64,000 bases of DNA from CBDAKK01 sp965216965 (GTDB taxonomy: Bacteria > Spirochaetota > Spirochaetia > WTKD01 > G963693115). This document shows positions 7,845-16,906 of this stretch, one piece after another (the first letter of the stretch is position 1; each line of letters starts with the position of its first letter). Location: NCBI GenBank assembly GCA_965216965.1, contig CBDCGX010000052.1, positions 71,971 to 135,970 on the forward strand, given 5' to 3'. The position numbers were made by a program, and so were the translations under genes. Below the pieces are notes generated by a model. It saw only the letters and a program-made list of their open reading frames with translations. It made no database searches and was not told the DNA's origin.

Positions 7845-9821
7845 CTATTCTCCCTTTTTTATATACTTACATATTTCTTTATATGAGCCAGAAAAAACAA
7901 TCTTACCTGACTCTATTCTATAAATCACATCACACAAAGAAAGTGTATTAAGTCGATGTGCAACCATAATAATCGTTTTATTCTTGGGCAATTCATCAAT
8001 AGTTTTTTGAACTTTTTCTTCGGTTTGCATATCCAAGTTTGAAGTTGCCTCATCAAAAAACAGTACTTGAGGATCTCTATATAATGCCCGTGCTATTCCT
8101 AATCGTTGTCTTTGTCCACCACTCAATCGTTTCCCCGAATCTCCTATATTTGTTTCCATTCCCTTAGGCATTTTCTTAATGACACTCCAAAGCTGTGAAA
8201 TTTTTAGTACTTTTTCTACTTTTTTCAAAGAGATATCCTCAGGTGGTAAACCGAATGCTATATTATTAATCACAGTATCCGACATTAGCAAAGTATCCTG
8301 CGGAACATATCCTATGATTTTTTGCCAAGCTCTAGTATCTTCATAAATATTTAACTTTTCATCTATCAAGATTTCTCCTGAAAGAGGTTTTAGAAAACCC
8401 ATAAGTACATGTAAAAATGTTGTTTTTCCTCCGCCTGACGTACCAATAACTCCTATTTTGGACCCCTTTGTAATATTCATTGAGATGTGCCTAAGTGCTA
8501 AAGGAGCATTATCAAAACTCATGTTTCTTCCCTTGCTATCAAAAACAGGATATCCAAAACTTATGTCTTTGATTTGAATAGTCTCTTTAAAAATAATAGG
8601 TAATATATCATCAGCTTCCTCTTCTTTGTATTGAATAGCGTTTATATATTCTTCATAAAACTCATTTACAGAAACTTGATTTCCTGCAAAAGCACCTAAA
8701 TATCCCACAAGTCTAAGTGATGCTGGCATAATCTTAAAAACTGCGGCCGCAAGCACTGCCGCAGTAGTAATAAGTTCATCTGTCTTATCTGGAAACCTAA
8801 TAACAATAAATACCGCATAAAATACAAATGCAGCCACAATAAAAATTTCTAATACAATTCTAGGAATACCCGCAATTATACCTCTATATGCCCCTAGAGG
8901 CACAGTTCTATCATAAAAAGAATGGAACATCCTTAGAAAAAAAGATTCTGCCCCAAAAAGTCTACTAAATGTAAAATTATGAATTCCATGATACATGGAA
9001 ATACTTTGCTTCTTAGAAAGAAGAAGTTCTATCTCTCCTAATCTTCTCAGTTCTCTATTTGTAAAATAATATGAAACAAACGCAACAATAAATATTCCCA
9101 CTGCTACATATACAATCCCCGGTGTTAAAAATGTAATCCCCACACCCAACATAAACATAATAAGAAGATCATTTATTACCCCTAAAGTTCCTTGTATTAT
9201 TGCAAATGTCCGCCCTGATAATGACATTGAAAACATTGTTTGAGCTATAGTACGCCCCAGATAATATGAATATGACATGTATAACACTGCCATATAAATT
9301 TTTGTAACAAGTACTTTTACAGCATGTGCTGTATAAAAATGAGAAATATATCCAATAACAATTTCGAAAACTATACGAAGGAGAAAAACCCCCAAAAATG
9401 CAATTCCGAAAAATATTATAAGCTGACCAGAGTTTGTAAATTCAAACATGTCATATAAATATCTTGAAATCTCAATAACAATTTGTTTTATACGTCCAGC
9501 TGAGCTTATATCATAAGAAGGGTCTATAAAACTTGCATTTTGTAAAAACAAAATAAAAGGGATAACAAGGCTTATACTCATAAGCCCCAGTAAAGACCCT
9601 ACAACCATAAATATAAACAATATAGGCAGTTTTTTTCGTGCTCCTGCAATGAGAAACCATAATTGGCGTAAAGTTGTAAATGCACTTATTTTTTTTACTG
9701 TTTCTGTTAATTTTTCCTGCTCCTTAATAAATTGTTGTTCTTCTGTATCTGTTATATGCTTATCATATTTCTTTATATTTTTAAGAATTTTTTTTGTTTT
9801 TTTAAATTCATTATCTACCAT
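7845..9821 (-). CDS. ABC exporter, fused permease-ATPase (glycan/lipid flippase type)
   Basis: About 658 residues. A charged, coiled-coil-like N-terminal region is followed by about six membrane segments and an ATPase domain. The ATPase has Walker A (GTSGGGKTT), Q-loop region (YVPQDTLL), signature (LSGGQRQR) and Walker B with D-loop (VLFFDEATSNLD). The layout is that of MsbA/PglK-type exporters that flip lipid-linked sugars. I chose the ATG at 9821: it overlaps the end of fcl by 11 bp and has a GAGG site 12-15 bases upstream. The longer frame to 9941 would run 131 bp into fcl. Its position among sugar-nucleotide and transferase genes suggests it moves the glycan made by this locus; the substrate is inferred. 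Confidence 0.85.
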   Translation of the reverse strand: MVDNEFKKTKKILKNIKKYDKHITDTEEQQFIKEQEKLTETVKKISAFTTLRQLWFLIAGARKKLPILFIFMVVGSLLGLMSISLVIPFILFLQNASFIDPSYDISSAGRIKQIVIEISRYLYDMFEFTNSGQLIIFFGIAFLGVFLLRIVFEIVIGYISHFYTAHAVKVLVTKIYMAVLYMSYSYYLGRTIAQTMFSMSLSGRTFAIIQGTLGVINDLLIMFMLGVGITFLTPGIVYVAVGIFIVAFVSYYFTNRELRRLGEIELLLSKKQSISMYHGIHNFTFSRLFGAESFFLRMFHSFYDRTVPLGAYRGIIAGIPRIVLEIFIVAAFVFYAVFIVIRFPDKTDELITTAAVLAAAVFKIMPASLRLVGYLGAFAGNQVSVNEFYEEYINAIQYKEEEADDILPIIFKETIQIKDISFGYPVFDSKGRNMSFDNAPLALRHISMNITKGSKIGVIGTSGGGKTTFLHVLMGFLKPLSGEILIDEKLNIYEDTRAWQKIIGYVPQDTLLMSDTVINNIAFGLPPEDISLKKVEKVLKISQLWSVIKKMPKGMETNIGDSGKRLSGGQRQRLGIARALYRDPQVLFFDEATSNLDMQTEEKVQKTIDELPKNKTIIMVAHRLNTLSLCDVIYRIESGKIVFSGSYKEICKYIKKGE

Positions 9822-10764
9822 CTTTATTTTGTTCCTCAAACCATTTATACGTTTTTTCGATTCCTTCTTCCAAAGACGTCTTAGGTATCCAACCAAGATG
9901 TTGTAATTGTGACGTATCCATACATTTTCTTGGTGTTCCATTTGGTTTTGTAGTGTCCCATATTACTTCTCCAGAAAAACCAAGTTTTTCTTTCACAATA
10001 TATGCAAGTTCTTTTATAGAAATATCCTTCCCAATACCTACGTTTATATGTTCTTTTATCACATCCGAAGAGATATTCTTCATCAAAAAACATAGTGCAT
10101 CTGCAAGATCAATAGAATATAAGAATTCTCTTCTAGGACTTCCGTCTCCCCATAAAGTCACGGTGTCTTTTCCTTCCATTTTAGCAGTATGGATTTTTTT
10201 TATCATAGCAGAAAGAACATGGGAAGTTAAAAGGTTGAAATTATCTTTTGGTCCATACAAATTACATGGCATTGCACTTATAAAACGTGTTCCATACTGT
10301 TCATTATAATATCGGCACAATTTAATTGCCGTAATTTTTGCGATTGCATAGGGCTCATTAGTAGGTTCTAAAGAGCCTGTTAAAAGACTATCTTCTTTAA
10401 TTGGATTCGGTGCAAACTTAGGGTAAATACAACTTGATCCTAAATTGAGTAATTTTGTAACCCCTGTAAGATATGATGAATGTATAATATTTGCCGAAAT
10501 AAACATATTATGATATATAAAATCTGCCCTATACGTGCTATTTGCCATAATACCACCCACCTTTGCAGCACATAGAAATACATATTTTGGTTTTTCATGT
10601 AAGAAAAAATCTTCAACCTCTTTTTGTCTTACAAGATCAAGTTCTTTGTGCGTCTTAACAATTATGTTAGCATATCCTTTCGCACGTAAATACTCAAGCA
10701 GGGCAGAACCTACTAGACCACGATGTCCTGCAATATATATCTTATCAGTCTTTTCCATTGACAT
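9811..10764 (-). CDS. fcl: GDP-L-fucose synthase
   Basis: This cytosolic SDR enzyme converts GDP-4-keto-6-deoxymannose, the product of Gmd, to GDP-L-fucose with NADPH. The Rossmann motif is GHRGLVGSAL. The catalytic Ser lies in LGSSCIYP and the Tyr/Lys pair in YAIAK. Three in-frame ATGs are possible (10770, 10764, 10758). The one at 10764 has an AAGG site 6 bases upstream and is preferred; the first has AAGG directly abutting it. The gene overlaps gmd by about 20 bp and the exporter gene by 11 bp, indicating translational coupling. Its product is the donor needed by the GT11 enzymes at 26-28 kb. Confidence 0.95.
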   Translation of the reverse strand: MSMEKTDKIYIAGHRGLVGSALLEYLRAKGYANIIVKTHKELDLVRQKEVEDFFLHEKPKYVFLCAAKVGGIMANSTYRADFIYHNMFISANIIHSSYLTGVTKLLNLGSSCIYPKFAPNPIKEDSLLTGSLEPTNEPYAIAKITAIKLCRYYNEQYGTRFISAMPCNLYGPKDNFNLLTSHVLSAMIKKIHTAKMEGKDTVTLWGDGSPRREFLYSIDLADALCFLMKNISSDVIKEHINVGIGKDISIKELAYIVKEKLGFSGEVIWDTTKPNGTPRKCMDTSQLQHLGWIPKTSLEEGIEKTYKWFEEQNKDGR

Positions 10765-11812
10765 ATACATCCTTGTGATCTTTCAAATCAGCTTCAATCA
10801 TTATATCTATAAGACGGGAAAACCCAACTTTTGCCTTCCAACCAAGCTTTTCTTTTGCTTTCGTTGCATCACCTAGAAGAAGATTAACCTCTGTCGGTCG
10901 ATAATATCGCAGATCTATTTTTATTATTGTTTTTCCCGATAACGTATTTATAGCATATTCATCAGTGCCTGTACCATGCCACTCTAATGGAATATTAAGT
11001 CTCTTAAATACTTCGTCTACAAATTCGCGAACAGTATGCATCTCGCCCGTAGCTATTACAAAGTCATCGGGCTCATTTTGTTGCAACATAAGCCACATTG
11101 CCTCTACATAATCTTTTGCATATCCCCAATCTCTCTTTGCATCAAGATTGCCTAAATATAAACAATCTTGTAATCCACACGATATTTTTACTGCAGCCTG
11201 AGTTATTTTTCTTGTTACAAATGTTTCTCCTCGTAAGGGGCTTTCATGATTAAATAATATTCCATTACACGCAAACATAGAATAACTCTCTCTATAATTT
11301 ATAGTTATCCAATATCCATATAATTTTGCAACCCCATAAGGACTTCTAGGATAAAATGGTGTTTTCTCATTTTGTGGAATATCTTGCACAAGACCATATA
11401 ATTCACTTGTAGACGCTTGATAAAACTTTACCGTTTCTATAAGATTCAATATACGCAAGGCTTCTAAAATCCTCAAGACTCCTATAGCATCTGAATTTGC
11501 CGTATACTCAGGTGTTTCAAAGCTTACTTGTACATGGCTTTGAGCACCCAGATTATATATTTCGCTAGGTTGTACCTCTTGTATAAGGCGAATAAGGTTA
11601 GTACTATCTGTTAAATCTCCATAATGTAAATAAAACGCATTTTTTTTATGGTATAAATCAGAATATAAGTGATCTATTCGTTCCGTATTAAAAGAGCTTG
11701 AACGTCGTTTTATTCCATGAACTTCATATCCTTTCTCAAGTAAAAATTCAGAAAGATATGCTCCATCTTGTCCTGTAACGCCAGTGATAAGTGCCTTCTT
11801 TTTATGTATCAT
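10745..11812 (-). CDS. gmd: GDP-mannose 4,6-dehydratase
   Basis: Gmd performs the first step from GDP-mannose to GDP-L-fucose in the cytosol. The 355-residue SDR has GVTGQDGAYL as its NADP-binding loop, the RRSSSFNTERIDHLY block typical of Gmd, and the catalytic Tyr-Lys pair in YGVAK. Length is normal. It sits 7 bp downstream of the UXS gene and overlaps fcl, so the three are one operon. No GDP-mannose-forming gene is in the window. Confidence 0.95.
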   Translation of the reverse strand: MIHKKKALITGVTGQDGAYLSEFLLEKGYEVHGIKRRSSSFNTERIDHLYSDLYHKKNAFYLHYGDLTDSTNLIRLIQEVQPSEIYNLGAQSHVQVSFETPEYTANSDAIGVLRILEALRILNLIETVKFYQASTSELYGLVQDIPQNEKTPFYPRSPYGVAKLYGYWITINYRESYSMFACNGILFNHESPLRGETFVTRKITQAAVKISCGLQDCLYLGNLDAKRDWGYAKDYVEAMWLMLQQNEPDDFVIATGEMHTVREFVDEVFKRLNIPLEWHGTGTDEYAINTLSGKTIIKIDLRYYRPTEVNLLLGDATKAKEKLGWKAKVGFSRLIDIMIEADLKDHKDVYVNGKD

Positions 11813-11819
11813 TTTTATA

Positions 11820-12788
11820 CTACCTTATATTATTATATCTGTTTCTTATCCATTCTATGGTTTTTTTAATACCTTCTTTCAACTGAACCCGTGGAGTCCA
11901 TTGTAATAAAGATATTGCTTTTCTAATATCTGGTTTACGTTGTTGCGGATCATTTTCGGGGAGTGGTTTATAGACAATATTTATTTCTGGAATATGTTTA
12001 GATATCTGTTTCGTAAGAGTATTAATTGTTATTTCATATGGATTGCCAAGATTAATTGGTCCATGAACAGTATGATCTATGGTATTTGTATTTGCTATAG
12101 GAATGTATAAATATTTTACAATGCCCTCAACAAGGTCATCTATATAACAAAAACTTCTTGTCTGTTCTCCTTCCCCATATATAGTAAGTGGTTTCCCTTC
12201 AAGAGCTTGCGTTATAAAATTACTCATTACTCGCCCGTCATCACATGCCATATAAGGTCCATATGTATTAAAGATTCGAATAAGTTTTAGTTTTATACTT
12301 CGCAATCGAATAAAGTCAAAACAAAATGTTTCTGCCATCCTTTTTCCTTCGTCATAACAAGCCCTAGGTCCCATAAAATTTACATTGCCCCAATATTGCT
12401 CTGTTTGAGGATGTTCAAGTGGATCTCCATACGTTTCACTTGTAGAAGCCTGAAGTAAAATAGCATTATGTTTATATGCAAGTTCTAATACATTAAGTAT
12501 TCCTAGTACGTTTACTTTTCCTGTATATATAGGGTCTTTAAGATATTGTTTAGGACTCGCAGGACATGCAAAATTGCATATAGCATCTATTTTCTCATTA
12601 ATATCTAAAGGTTTTATAATATCATGCTCAACAAATGAGAAATTCTTATTCTTATGCAATTCTTCCATGTTTTGAGGAGAACTACAGTAAAAATTATCAA
12701 TGCCAATAATTGTATGCCCATCACAAAGAAGTTTTTTACAAAGATTTACGCCTATAAATCCTGCCGATCCTGTTATAATAATTTTCAT
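11820..12788 (-). CDS. UDP-glucuronate decarboxylase (UDP-xylose synthase)-like SDR
   Basis: A 322-residue extended SDR with NAD-binding GSAGFIG and the catalytic YDEGK. The surrounding GPRACYDEGKRMAE block is characteristic of UDP-glucuronate decarboxylase, which makes UDP-xylose. DDGRVMSNFI and the SFCYIDDLVEG region also fit. It is the first gene of the leftward glycan operon (UXS, gmd, fcl, exporter). On the minus strand a TATAAT box lies 8 bases before the ATG and there is no Shine-Dalgarno, so translation may be leaderless. A related dTDP- or UDP-sugar dehydratase remains possible. Confidence 0.85.
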   Translation of the reverse strand: MKIIITGSAGFIGVNLCKKLLCDGHTIIGIDNFYCSSPQNMEELHKNKNFSFVEHDIIKPLDINEKIDAICNFACPASPKQYLKDPIYTGKVNVLGILNVLELAYKHNAILLQASTSETYGDPLEHPQTEQYWGNVNFMGPRACYDEGKRMAETFCFDFIRLRSIKLKLIRIFNTYGPYMACDDGRVMSNFITQALEGKPLTIYGEGEQTRSFCYIDDLVEGIVKYLYIPIANTNTIDHTVHGPINLGNPYEITINTLTKQISKHIPEINIVYKPLPENDPQQRKPDIRKAISLLQWTPRVQLKEGIKKTIEWIRNRYNNIR

Positions 12789-12835
12789 ACTACTTTATTA
12801 TAATACTAAAAGAGTAGAACTTTAAGGTTATTCAT

Positions 12836-14362
12836 TTGAAAGATTATAAAACTATTACATTCCTTTTTATTTGCACACTTCTTTTTCCAATACTTACCTT
12901 TGGACAAGAAACAAAAAAACTCCCACAAGCCATAACTCCTTCTAATAAGGCCATAGACAATGATGTATATATCATTACAGATGTTAAATATGTAATAAAA
13001 GGTCTCGTGCTTAAAAGTGCTTTAGAGGAAAAATTACGATTTGCAACAGGCACAAAAAAATTCTATTCTCGAGAAACATTTATAAATTACTTAGAAGATA
13101 AAACTGCAAAATTAAAAAACATCAATCAAATTGAAAACATATCAACCATAACATACGACTATACGTGGAATAAAGAAAAACACCAATTTGAAATAATACT
13201 TACTATATTTGTATTTGCAAAGAATACATTCTTAATTATTCCATATCCTAAATATTCTGACAATACTGGGTTTGAGCTAAGCCTAAAGGGGAAAGATGAA
13301 AATTTTATAGGGTCACTTGAACTTTTACATTTCAACCTCAATTACACCCTAGATAGTTCAAATAGAAATGGAATGAACACCGGCGTTGGCTTTAGATACC
13401 CCTTGCAATATAAAGAAAACCACATATTTAAACCTGGAATAGAAGAATCGCTCTCTTATCGTGAAGATAACTCACTACAAAACATTTCTGGACTCCTTTT
13501 TACCTATTCATATCTTATAAACCATATAGCAGTAAATCTTAATACAAATCAAAAATTCATTACTACTACAGACACGGGGCAATCTAGCAAGCCAAAATAT
13601 ACACGCTCAAGAACAGAACTAAGCCTAGCCCCTTCTTTTACTCTTAATAAAAATATTATTCCTATAATAAGCTCTTTTATATATAATACCTCTTTATATA
13701 CAAATATAGAAACAGCGATAACTCCCAATGACCCCAAACCACAAGATAGATACAAATTAGATACAGGGTTTACTCATTCCCTTGATTTTGGTCGCATAGA
13801 CTGGATAGAAAATTTCCGTATGGGTGTTTTTATCTCAATAGGAAACAAAAACAATTATTCATTTAAAGACCGCGGATGGATAAATTCTATTTATTTAGAA
13901 ACAAAATTTCATGTTGCAATTAAAGGCTTCATGGGTATTAATACCCGCTTTTATGTTATTCACAATTTTATTACTTATGCAGAACCAAAAAAAGGAAACG
14001 ACAAGGGAACTTCTATTGGAAATAGAATTCGTGGTGTACTCGACAATAATTTTACTAATGCTAACACAGGATTGGCTATAAATACAGAAGTTATGTTCAA
14101 ATTATTCAGAATTCCTTATATAGCTCAATTTCAAGGCGGTCTCTTTTTTGATGTAGGTGTACGAAAAAGAGTAAATACTGATTTTAATGTTTATAATGAT
14201 GTGAAATATACTGCTGGCATTCAAGGTATTGCGTTTCAAATCTTTAATACAAGCATAAATATGCGTCTTACCTACGGTATTGATATCGGACGTGCCATAA
14301 AAGAGCACCGACTTTCCTTTTCTAATAGAGAAATAGTATTTGCAACGTCATTGTTTTATTAA
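12836..14362 (+). CDS. Outer-membrane beta-barrel protein, possibly with an N-terminal POTRA-like domain
   Basis: 508 residues with a TTG start preceded by AAGG at 8 bases. A signal peptide covers about residues 1-22 (ending TFG). Residues about 40-150 alternate in a way compatible with a POTRA-like beta-alpha domain. The rest shows many amphipathic strands and ends in an aromatic residue (FATSLFY), the usual barrel assembly signal. It could be a small Omp85/TamA-like insertase or an uncharacterised porin; I do not recognise the family. It is divergent from the glycan operon across 47 bp, so its expression may be linked to that of the surface glycan. Confidence 0.6.
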   Translation: MKDYKTITFLFICTLLFPILTFGQETKKLPQAITPSNKAIDNDVYIITDVKYVIKGLVLKSALEEKLRFATGTKKFYSRETFINYLEDKTAKLKNINQIENISTITYDYTWNKEKHQFEIILTIFVFAKNTFLIIPYPKYSDNTGFELSLKGKDENFIGSLELLHFNLNYTLDSSNRNGMNTGVGFRYPLQYKENHIFKPGIEESLSYREDNSLQNISGLLFTYSYLINHIAVNLNTNQKFITTTDTGQSSKPKYTRSRTELSLAPSFTLNKNIIPIISSFIYNTSLYTNIETAITPNDPKPQDRYKLDTGFTHSLDFGRIDWIENFRMGVFISIGNKNNYSFKDRGWINSIYLETKFHVAIKGFMGINTRFYVIHNFITYAEPKKGNDKGTSIGNRIRGVLDNNFTNANTGLAINTEVMFKLFRIPYIAQFQGGLFFDVGVRKRVNTDFNVYNDVKYTAGIQGIAFQIFNTSINMRLTYGIDIGRAIKEHRLSFSNREIVFATSLFY

Positions 14363-14370
14363 TATCATTA

Positions 14371-14399
14371 TTGACATTTAATAGCATGATGTTTATTAT
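14371..14399 (+). promoter_or_regulatory. Promoter for groES
   Basis: A perfect TTGACA (14371-14376) and TATTAT (14394-14399) are separated by 17 bp. The predicted start near 14406 leaves a leader of about 90 bases containing an inverted repeat. Confidence 0.6.
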
Positions 14400-14423
14400 A
14401 ATAAGAGAGTAATAAAATCTTAA

Positions 14424-14441
14424 TAAGACTATCAAGTCTTA
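14424..14441 (+). promoter_or_regulatory. Inverted repeat in groES leader, possible operator
   Basis: TAAGACT and AGTCTTA, seven-base arms around ATCA, lie between the groES promoter and ribosome site. An overlapping smaller palindrome, TCTTAATAAGA (14418-14428), reuses the left arm. It does not match the CIRCE element (TTAGCACTC-N9-GAGTGCTAA), so HrcA control is not supported. Confidence 0.35.
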
Positions 14442-14496
14442 ATTACATTTTTTTAACATAGAAATTATTTATTTATATTTAGGAGGCTAATATACT

Positions 14497-14760
14497 ATGA
14501 AAGTTACCCCATTGGGCGATCGTGTATTACTAAAAGTTGCTCCCGAAGAGAGCAAAACAAAAAGCGGTATTATTATTCCTGACACCGCTCAGGAAAAAAC
14601 ACAAACTGGCACTGTTATTGCAGTGGGAACAGATTCAGAAATTTCTGTCAAAAAAGGTCAGAAAATTCTGTACGATAAATATGCAGGATCTCAAATAGAA
14701 ATAGACAAAATTGAGCACCTTGTAATTCCATTTAAAGACATACTTGCTGTTGTAGAATAA
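14497..14760 (+). CDS. groES: Co-chaperonin GroES
   Basis: An 87-residue GroES that caps the GroEL folding chamber in the cytosol. It opens with PLGDRVLLK. The mobile-loop region is ESKTKSGIIIPDTA, followed by GTVIAVG and the C-terminal KDILAVVE. A strong ribosome site (AGGAGG) lies upstream. It stands alone: groEL is not adjacent, and the gene is followed directly by a terminator, so GroEL must be encoded elsewhere. Confidence 0.97.
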   Translation: MKVTPLGDRVLLKVAPEESKTKSGIIIPDTAQEKTQTGTVIAVGTDSEISVKKGQKILYDKYAGSQIEIDKIEHLVIPFKDILAVVE

Positions 14761-14777
14761 CTTTAGCAGGTATTTCT

Positions 14778-14809
14778 ATACAAAAGGCTACGTTTGTAGC
14801 CTTTTGTAT
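14778..14809. terminator. Bidirectional terminator between groES and aroA
   Basis: Thirteen-base perfect arms (14778-14790 and 14797-14809) flank the six-base loop CGTTTG. The right arm contains CCTTTTGTAT. It lies between two convergent genes, 17 bp after the groES stop. Confidence 0.75.
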
Positions 14810-14815
14810 GCTTTA

Positions 14816-16177
14816 TCATATTTTCTTTTCCTTAATATTAACATTAAATGTGTTTTTTAATATTGAGTAGAAGCATGGAAATGTAATTTCTACGACTTCT
14901 GCATTCTTAATACTAATAGGACTCTCTGCGCACAACCCCGCTATAGAAAAGGTCATAGCAATTCTATGGTCAAAATATGAATCAACAATGCCACCTCGCA
15001 TTTTTACAGCACCAATAGCTGGAAATATACTAAGTCCATCTTCGTGCTCTTTTACATCTACTCCAAGACGAGTAAGATTATGTACCATCACAGCAACTCT
15101 ATCTGTTTCTTTTTTACGTGCGTGAGCAACACTATGTAATTGAGTTGGACTATCTGCAAATGCCGCAGCTACTGCTAATATAGGAAGAGAATCGGGTATT
15201 TCTGAAAGATTAAAATTACCTCCTTGAAGTGTTTTTTCCCGTATTATATACACACTTTCTAGCCCTTTTTCATCTGTTTCCCATGTGTACTCACAACCCA
15301 TAGCAGAAAGTATAGAAAGAACCTTTGCGTCAGCTTGGCTATCCTTAGAAACAAGTCCATAAACATGTAATGGCTTTTTCGTAATTGCAGCTGCTACAAA
15401 GAAAAATGCCGCAGAAGAATAATCTCCTGGAATATGAATTGTATCTATATTTTTAAGCGGAAGTGAAAAAGGACGCACTATGTCTATAGAAGTGTAATTA
15501 TTATTATTTACTTTTGCTTTATATTTATTTAACCACTGTAGCGTCATATTAACATAAGAATGTTCTCCCACTAATGATGGGCATATTGTGCTTTTCCCCT
15601 GTACAAAAGAAAGCACATATAAAAGTGCCGATGCGTATTGGCTCGTTGAACATTGTATTTCAACAATTCCATTGTGTAAAGGACCTTGCACAGTATAAGG
15701 AACACATCCCTCATTATTATGCGAATTGCATATTTCTATAGTTGCCCCTAATGTTTGAAGAGCTGTAAGCAACGGAATTGCAGTTCTTTTTCTTATAGAT
15801 TCATCTCCATCAAAAGTCAGAGGTCTCTCTGAAAGTGCTGCAAGTGCAGTTGCAAAATACAATGTTGTTCCGCTATTACCTACATTTATATAATCTTTTT
15901 CCGTTGTAAGTGACGATGGAGTTGTGTACCCAATACCTTGCACATGAATTCTTTTGTTTGTTTTTGTATCTACAATCCTACACTGTGCACCCCAATTCTT
16001 TATAACATTTATACAACTGTAGGTATCTCCAGAGAGAAGTGCATTATAGATAATTGTTTCTCCTTGTGCAAAAGCCGAAAGAAACAGAGCTCGTATAGTA
16101 TGACTTTTTGACCCCGGAATAATAACACAAGCGACTTCTGTATGTTGTACACTGAGAGGGAATACTCTACATATCAT
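14816..16177 (-). CDS. aroA: 3-phosphoshikimate 1-carboxyvinyltransferase (EPSP synthase)
   Basis: AroA transfers enolpyruvate from PEP to shikimate-3-phosphate in aromatic amino-acid synthesis. The 453-residue protein has PGSKSHTIRAL, GNSGTTLYF (PEP-binding), SQYASALL, GDYSSAAFF, DSLPILA and RKKETDRV (RxKExDR), all core motifs. The start has an AAGGA site. It lies 12 bp downstream of the DUF445 gene and is likely co-transcribed with it. No other shikimate-pathway gene is in the window. Confidence 0.95.
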   Translation of the reverse strand: MICRVFPLSVQHTEVACVIIPGSKSHTIRALFLSAFAQGETIIYNALLSGDTYSCINVIKNWGAQCRIVDTKTNKRIHVQGIGYTTPSSLTTEKDYINVGNSGTTLYFATALAALSERPLTFDGDESIRKRTAIPLLTALQTLGATIEICNSHNNEGCVPYTVQGPLHNGIVEIQCSTSQYASALLYVLSFVQGKSTICPSLVGEHSYVNMTLQWLNKYKAKVNNNNYTSIDIVRPFSLPLKNIDTIHIPGDYSSAAFFFVAAAITKKPLHVYGLVSKDSQADAKVLSILSAMGCEYTWETDEKGLESVYIIREKTLQGGNFNLSEIPDSLPILAVAAAFADSPTQLHSVAHARKKETDRVAVMVHNLTRLGVDVKEHEDGLSIFPAIGAVKMRGGIVDSYFDHRIAMTFSIAGLCAESPISIKNAEVVEITFPCFYSILKNTFNVNIKEKKI

Positions 16178-16189
16178 TTTATAATTCCT

Positions 16190-16837
16190 TTATAAGAGTA
16201 TAGTAAAGAACGCTCCCATAAATGCCCCAAGAACTCCTCCAAGGACTTCTATAGCAATAAGCGTTTCACCAGCAGTTTTCTTTACAAGGCGTTCAAACGT
16301 TACAATATCCATTGCATACATTTTATCTGTAATTATCGTTTGGAAATCTATTTTTGAAATTGCCTTGCAAATTATAGATTTTTTAAGACCCTTAGGGGTT
16401 ATACGAGTAAACACATGTGTAAGAGATTGTGTAACTGTATTTTTTTCTGGAAAAAGCTCATTAAGTGTTACTTTTTTATCTATGTGATGAGCGAGAGTAT
16501 CAACATCTAAAAATTCTTCTGTTATACCACGACTTATGTTTTCTACAAGCCTTTTTTTATTAGCAGGAATAAGACCAAATCTAAAGTGTTTCCACCCAAT
16601 GGGTGTATGTGGTCTAAAAAGCAACCAAATTGCCCCCATGTTTGTAACAAGTCCTGCTAAACCAGCAATACTAGCATTCTTAACAAGATTTAAAGGCATT
16701 TCTTCTACCCACATAAACCCTGCAAATTGTGTAAAAACACTAAGCATCTTATATAGAAAAACAAAACTCAAAACCCCCACAAAAACAACAAGCAAAACAA
16801 TCTTAATGCTATTCCAATAATATATCCCTTTCTGCAT
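16190..16837 (-). CDS. DUF445 family membrane protein
   Basis: 215 residues with an N-terminal membrane helix (about 11-33), a second hydrophobic segment (about 53-73) and a C-terminal hydrophobic end (about 195-215). The block GLVTNMGAIWLLFRP followed by GLIPANKKRLVENIS is the DUF445 hallmark. The function of the family is unknown; it is probably in the inner membrane with a central cytosolic or periplasmic part. It is 69 bp downstream of fumC and 12 bp upstream of aroA. Confidence 0.8.
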   Translation of the reverse strand: MQKGIYYWNSIKIVLLVVFVGVLSFVFLYKMLSVFTQFAGFMWVEEMPLNLVKNASIAGLAGLVTNMGAIWLLFRPHTPIGWKHFRFGLIPANKKRLVENISRGITEEFLDVDTLAHHIDKKVTLNELFPEKNTVTQSLTHVFTRITPKGLKKSIICKAISKIDFQTIITDKMYAMDIVTFERLVKKTAGETLIAIEVLGGVLGAFMGAFFTILL

Positions 16838-16906
16838 ATACCTTAGTACCCATGTTCCTTATTAGCATTCTGCCATGCATGTTTTATAAAAACTTTGAGC
16901 AAATGA

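Noticed and set aside
9822..9941. Longer N-terminus for the ABC exporter
   Set aside because: It would overlap fcl by 131 bp; the ATG at 9821 has a ribosome site and a coupled 11-bp overlap.
14363..14496. CIRCE/HrcA operator before groES
   Set aside because: The leader has inverted repeats, but neither matches TTAGCACTC-N9-GAGTGCTAA.
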